Positions 61,106 to 64,000 of a DNA stretch of 64,000 nucleotides are shown here, piece by piece. A program made the position numbers and the translations under genes. Position 1 is the stretch's first letter, and each line of letters opens with the position of its first letter. Below the pieces are notes generated by a model. That model was not told the origin of the DNA and ran no database searches. It saw only the letters and a program-made list of their open reading frames with translations. Origin of the DNA: JAJDUF01 sp965214295 (GTDB lineage Bacteria; Chloroflexota; UBA11872; UBA12225; JAJDUF01); assembly GCA_965214295.1 (NCBI GenBank), contig OZ243944.1:2852001-2916000 (forward strand). Direction: 5' to 3'.

Positions 61106-61164
61106 CTGGCCAATCGAGCGGCAGTAACGAGACCGCAGGCGATCACCCCTCGCCATCGCTCGGC

Positions 61165-61185
61165 ATCCCTTAATATTTATCTGTT
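61165..61185 (+). promoter_or_regulatory. AT-rich promoter candidate for the triad
   Basis: TTAATATTTATCTGTTAGAC is unusually AT-rich in this GC-rich DNA and lies about 40-60 bases before the vWA start. TAATAT could be a -10 element, but no good -35 is seen. Confidence 0.3.
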
Positions 61186-61222
61186 AGACTTCGCCAACCG
61201 GAAACAGGAGGCCAAGCGGGAT

Positions 61223-61964
61223 ATGTCTACTCCAGCCAACCGGGAATCGCCCCCCCCCCACGGTCAATAACGACGACATTGACGACATTATCGAAGTAAC
61301 CGACGAGTTTCTCGAAAACCCTGAACCCCGTTGCCCCTGCATACTTGTTCTTGACCGTTCAGCCTCTATGGTGGGCGCGCGCATTGAGGCGCTCAACGAG
61401 GCAATCGCAGTGTTCAAGGAGGAGGTTTGCGAAGACCAACTGACCGCCCTGCGGGCCGAGGTCGGGATCATTGCCTACTCCCATGAAGTTACTGTCGTGC
61501 AGGACTTCGTGACCGTCCAAGAGTTTGCCCCCCCAGAGTTGACCGCCAATGGAGGCACCAGAATCGCCGCAGCAATCAACAAGTCACTCGATATGCTGGA
61601 GCGGCGCAAGCAGGAATACAAGGACAACGGTATAGAGTACTATCGCCCGATAGCACTGCTTATCACCGACGGATACCCCGAACATGACACGCCCGAGGAC
61701 ATAGCCGCAGCCAGCGAGCGGGTCAAACAAGCTGAGAAGAACCGCGCCGTCGCCTACTTTGCTTTCGGAGTAGACGACGACGCCGACATGGATGTTCTCG
61801 CCGGGTTCATGTCGACAGATCGTCCCCCGAAGTCATTGAAAGGCGCCCAGCTGAAAGGCATCTTCGAATGGCTTTCCGATTCCATGTCCACCATCTCCCT
61901 ATCACAGCCGGGCGAGGTCACGCGGCTGCCTAGCCAGGACACGTACCTCGGCTACGAACAATGA
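61223..61964 (+). CDS. TerY-like vWA-domain protein, reading frame broken at a C10 tract
   Basis: The ATG at 61223 has an AGGAGG site (61206-61211). It reads MSTPANRESPPPHGQ and stops at 61267-61269, because 10 cytosines (61250-61259) shift the frame. One base fewer gives a continuous reading into the vWA domain: ILVLDRSASM (MIDAS DxSxS), then GGTRIAAAINKSLDML (Thr) and LLITDGYPEHD (Asp). The MIDAS Ser/Ala pattern and domain length fit TerY-type metal-binding proteins. Either the frame is switched by slippage, or the tract was miscounted. It is followed by PP2C (13-base gap) and kinase genes. Confidence 0.85.
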
Positions 61965-61977
61965 AGGATTACCAACA

Positions 61978-62814
61978 ATGAAACCCCTGATACTATCCGA
62001 CCAGCCGGCCGACCAGGACGAATGGATCTCATCCTGCGCTCGTGCTACAGGCGTGAGCCACGAGGCAGCGGGACAGCCCTGCCAGGACGCCGCTGATTCC
62101 CGCACCGTCCCTTACGGAATGCGAAAAAAGAGGCCGTATACCGTTACCCTGGCAGTGGCCGATGGGGCCGGGTCGGCAGAACGATCCGGAGAAGGTAGTC
62201 AACTGGCCGTTAACACAGCCCTCGACATTATCAAAAGTGAGCTCCGCCCCAGACGTGGAAAAAGGCCCAGGAGGCGGGGAACTCGAAATCTCAAGAAATT
62301 CCTGAAGATGGCCTTTGACGGCGCGGTGAAAGCCATAGAAGAAAAAGCCAGCGAGGATGGGGCGGACGTCCGCCAATACGCGACTACGCTGCTCATAGCC
62401 GTTGCCGTCGGCGATGTTGTAGCGGCCGGACAGACCGGTGACGGGGCTATCGTGGCACGGATCGGAGACCGGAAATACCGGACATTGATTGTTCCCCAGA
62501 GAGGGCAGTACCGCAACGAAACGACGTTCATCACCGAACCGCGCAGTGCGCCCCAGATCATGGCACAGTCGAAAACCGCCGTGGACCGCATTGCGTTATT
62601 CACCGACGGCTTGGAGGGCCTCGTAATAGCGCAGGCTGATAGCAGTCCTCATGCTCCGTTCTTTGACGGCCTCTTTCGGTGGATAGAGATGCAAAATGGC
62701 GACCGCACGTCTATAGAGGACGGACTCACACGTCTGCTCAACGCTCCAAAGACGCGGAGCAAGACTCATGACGATCTCAGCATAGCAGTGGCCTGTCGCC
62801 CTGCTGTTGGATGA
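61978..62814 (+). CDS. PP2C-family protein phosphatase
   Basis: 278 residues. Metal-binding and phosphate motifs: LAVADGAGSAERSG (62-71), VAAGQTGDGAIVAR (about 150), ALFTDGLEGLV (about 208), KTHDDLSIAVA (about 264). Mg/Mn-dependent Ser/Thr phosphatase. Residues 90-110 form a basic stretch rich in Arg and Lys (RPRRGKRPRRRGTRNLKK), an addition to the core. Second gene of the triad, 13 bases after vWA and 13 bases before the kinase. Confidence 0.93.
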   Translation: MKPLILSDQPADQDEWISSCARATGVSHEAAGQPCQDAADSRTVPYGMRKKRPYTVTLAVADGAGSAERSGEGSQLAVNTALDIIKSELRPRRGKRPRRRGTRNLKKFLKMAFDGAVKAIEEKASEDGADVRQYATTLLIAVAVGDVVAAGQTGDGAIVARIGDRKYRTLIVPQRGQYRNETTFITEPRSAPQIMAQSKTAVDRIALFTDGLEGLVIAQADSSPHAPFFDGLFRWIEMQNGDRTSIEDGLTRLLNAPKTRSKTHDDLSIAVACRPAVG

Positions 62815-62827
62815 AGGAGCAACGGCT

Positions 62828-64000
62828 ATGGCGAGGTTAGGTAAGAAACTGGGAGAGGGCGGCGAGGGGACCGTGTATGCCATATATGGGCAACCGAGCA
62901 TCGCCGCGAAAATTTGGAATGATAAAGTGTCCGCGGATCCCGAAGTCTCGCTCAAGATAGAACTGATGATCGAGAACCCCGTGGCGAGCGGTAGCGTGGC
63001 GTGGCCGAAGCAGTTCCGGCACAACCGCGCCGGAAAGCCAGTCGGGTTCACCATGCCCCGAGTCAATGGCGACGAGTACTACGACCTCTTCAAATGGATG
63101 AATCCCGCGGCCCGCAGGATCAACCAACTGGAATGTGGGAGCAAGGAATTGCTAACCATGACCGCCAACTTGACCAGGGCCATAGGTGCAATACACAACG
63201 CCGGACACGTCGTCGGCGACATCAACGAGAAGAACGTCATGGCGAATGCGAAGGGTCAAGTCATCCTGGTGGACTGCGACTCAATGCAAATCAGGGACCC
63301 CAAGACGGGCAAAGACTTCCTGTGCAAAAAGGGACGACCGGAATATACCCCGCCGGAGTTACAAGATGCCCGATTCGATCACCGGCTCAGAACGAAGGAT
63401 TACGATAGTTTCGGCTTGGCCGTTCTGGCGCACAAGCTCTTGCTGCGCGGCCTGCACCCATACCAGTCAATAGCGGCTGCTGGGGAGACCCAGGCCGAGA
63501 AAATACAGGAGCGCCGGTTCCCGTTCAACGAAACGGTCCGCCAGGAGGGGCGGTTCACACCATCGAGAAACCACCTGGAAGCATGGCGCGATACGCCCTA
63601 CCGCATACGCGAGCTATTCCACCGGGCTTTCGACCCTGACTGGACAGATAAGTATCCGCGGCCCAAGCCCGAAGAATGGGCAGCCGCTATCGCTGAGGAA
63701 CTCGGCTTGTCCCGGGATTCGTTCCAGCCCGGCCCATGGGCGCCTACGCCTACCGGACCAGCCCCGAGGTGTCCCCTCTGCAAAGGCGAGATGGAAGCCA
63801 AACCCTCCAGCCGCAATACCAAAGGCTACTACTGGGGTTGCCGCAAGTACCCCGAATGCCGCGGCACGGTTGACCCGGATGATCTGGAGGCCCCCGACTG
63901 TCCAAACTGCGGGATCAAGATGAGAAGAAGGAAGGCGCTTAAGGGAGCAAATGCCGGCAACACGTTCTGGGGGTGTCGGAGATACCCGGAATGTCGCGGC
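62828..64000 (+). CDS. Ser/Thr kinase-like protein with topoisomerase-type zinc ribbons, truncated by window end
   Basis: 391 codons seen with no stop. Kinase domain 1-290: glycine loop LGEGGEGTVYAI (8-19), Lys28 in AAKIW, catalytic loop HVVGDINEKNVM (D131, N136; the usual HRD reads VGD), metal Asp in VDCD (149) instead of DFG, PEYTPPE (171-177) in the place of APE. Then two zinc ribbons of the topoisomerase I C-terminal type: Cys315/318/338/344 and Cys358/361/383/389, both with GCRKYPECRG-type ends. AAGGAG lies eight bases before the ATG. Third gene of a TerY-P triad. The end of the protein is outside the window. Confidence 0.9.
   Translation, partial: MARLGKKLGEGGEGTVYAIYGQPSIAAKIWNDKVSADPEVSLKIELMIENPVASGSVAWPKQFRHNRAGKPVGFTMPRVNGDEYYDLFKWMNPAARRINQLECGSKELLTMTANLTRAIGAIHNAGHVVGDINEKNVMANAKGQVILVDCDSMQIRDPKTGKDFLCKKGRPEYTPPELQDARFDHRLRTKDYDSFGLAVLAHKLLLRGLHPYQSIAAAGETQAEKIQERRFPFNETVRQEGRFTPSRNHLEAWRDTPYRIRELFHRAFDPDWTDKYPRPKPEEWAAAIAEELGLSRDSFQPGPWAPTPTGPAPRCPLCKGEMEAKPSSRNTKGYYWGCRKYPECRGTVDPDDLEAPDCPNCGIKMRRRKALKGANAGNTFWGCRRYPECRG

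Overview
GC-rich bacterial chromosome segment with densely packed genes. The gene set suggests a Chloroflexota-type organism (possibly near Thermomicrobia or a related uncultured class). The pointers are an alpha/beta hydrolase - membrane-fused MurF - MraY - Ddl wall cluster, a single-chain archaeal/eukaryotic-type glycyl-tRNA synthetase, a Ski2-like helicase relative, MacA/MacB-type export genes and many short palindromic intergenic repeats. This placement is inference from gene content; no rRNA gene is present to test it.

Layout. 1-1.6 kb: 5' part of a UDP-sugar dehydrogenase gene (minus strand) and two small unknown genes, one with a very good sigma70-type promoter. 1.9-7.9 kb: peptidoglycan precursor genes (hydrolase, murF, mraY, ddl) interrupted between mraY and ddl by an intact-looking IS5-family element whose target site is the mraY stop codon. 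8.2-13.2 kb: a two-domain esterase, trpS, and a strange TrpRS paralogue fused to a chorismate-mutase-like domain. 13.6-20.3 kb: an export operon (very long adaptor with 25-residue repeats, ABC ATPase, two near-duplicate FtsX/MacB permeases, a DUF5666-type membrane-anchored protein). 20.9-23.8 kb: M23 peptidase with a Tat-like signal, an ECF sigma factor, a Gfo/Idh/MocA oxidoreductase. 23.9-25.9 kb: two VapBC-type toxin-antitoxin pairs lying between two identical 133-bp copies of the start of a MazG-like gene. 26-34.5 kb: MFS transporter, rpoD, dnaG, VOC protein, pyruvate phosphate dikinase, cupin. 34.6-44.0 kb: a conserved minus-strand housekeeping cluster (prmA, HIT, pgpH, ybeY, dgkA, ispE, CorC-like, recO, glyS). 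44.2-51.7 kb: HpcH-type aldolase, Uma2 protein, a divergent GroEL with an Asp-box propeller protein, a GYD protein and a DUF711 protein. 52-56.4 kb: a Ski2-like helicase pseudoenzyme coupled to a PHP phosphoesterase, then uppP. 56.7-61.1 kb: tRNA-Thr, an orphan DNA methyltransferase, gamma-carbonic anhydrase, two thioredoxin-fold proteins, a DapA-family enzyme. 61.2-64 kb: a vWA / PP2C / kinase-zinc-ribbon triad (TerY-P type), cut by the window end and with a 10-C tract that breaks the frame of its first gene.

The most unusual items are the chorismate-mutase/TrpRS fusion, the helicase that has lost its ATPase motifs, the GroEL paralogue paired with a propeller, the toxin-antitoxin cassette framed by a duplicated gene start, the two nested-palindrome repeats whose arms change in a compensatory way, and the TerY-P triad with a possible phase-variation tract. 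Intergenic gaps are decorated with several families of hairpin repeats, in which much of the non-coding sequence lies.
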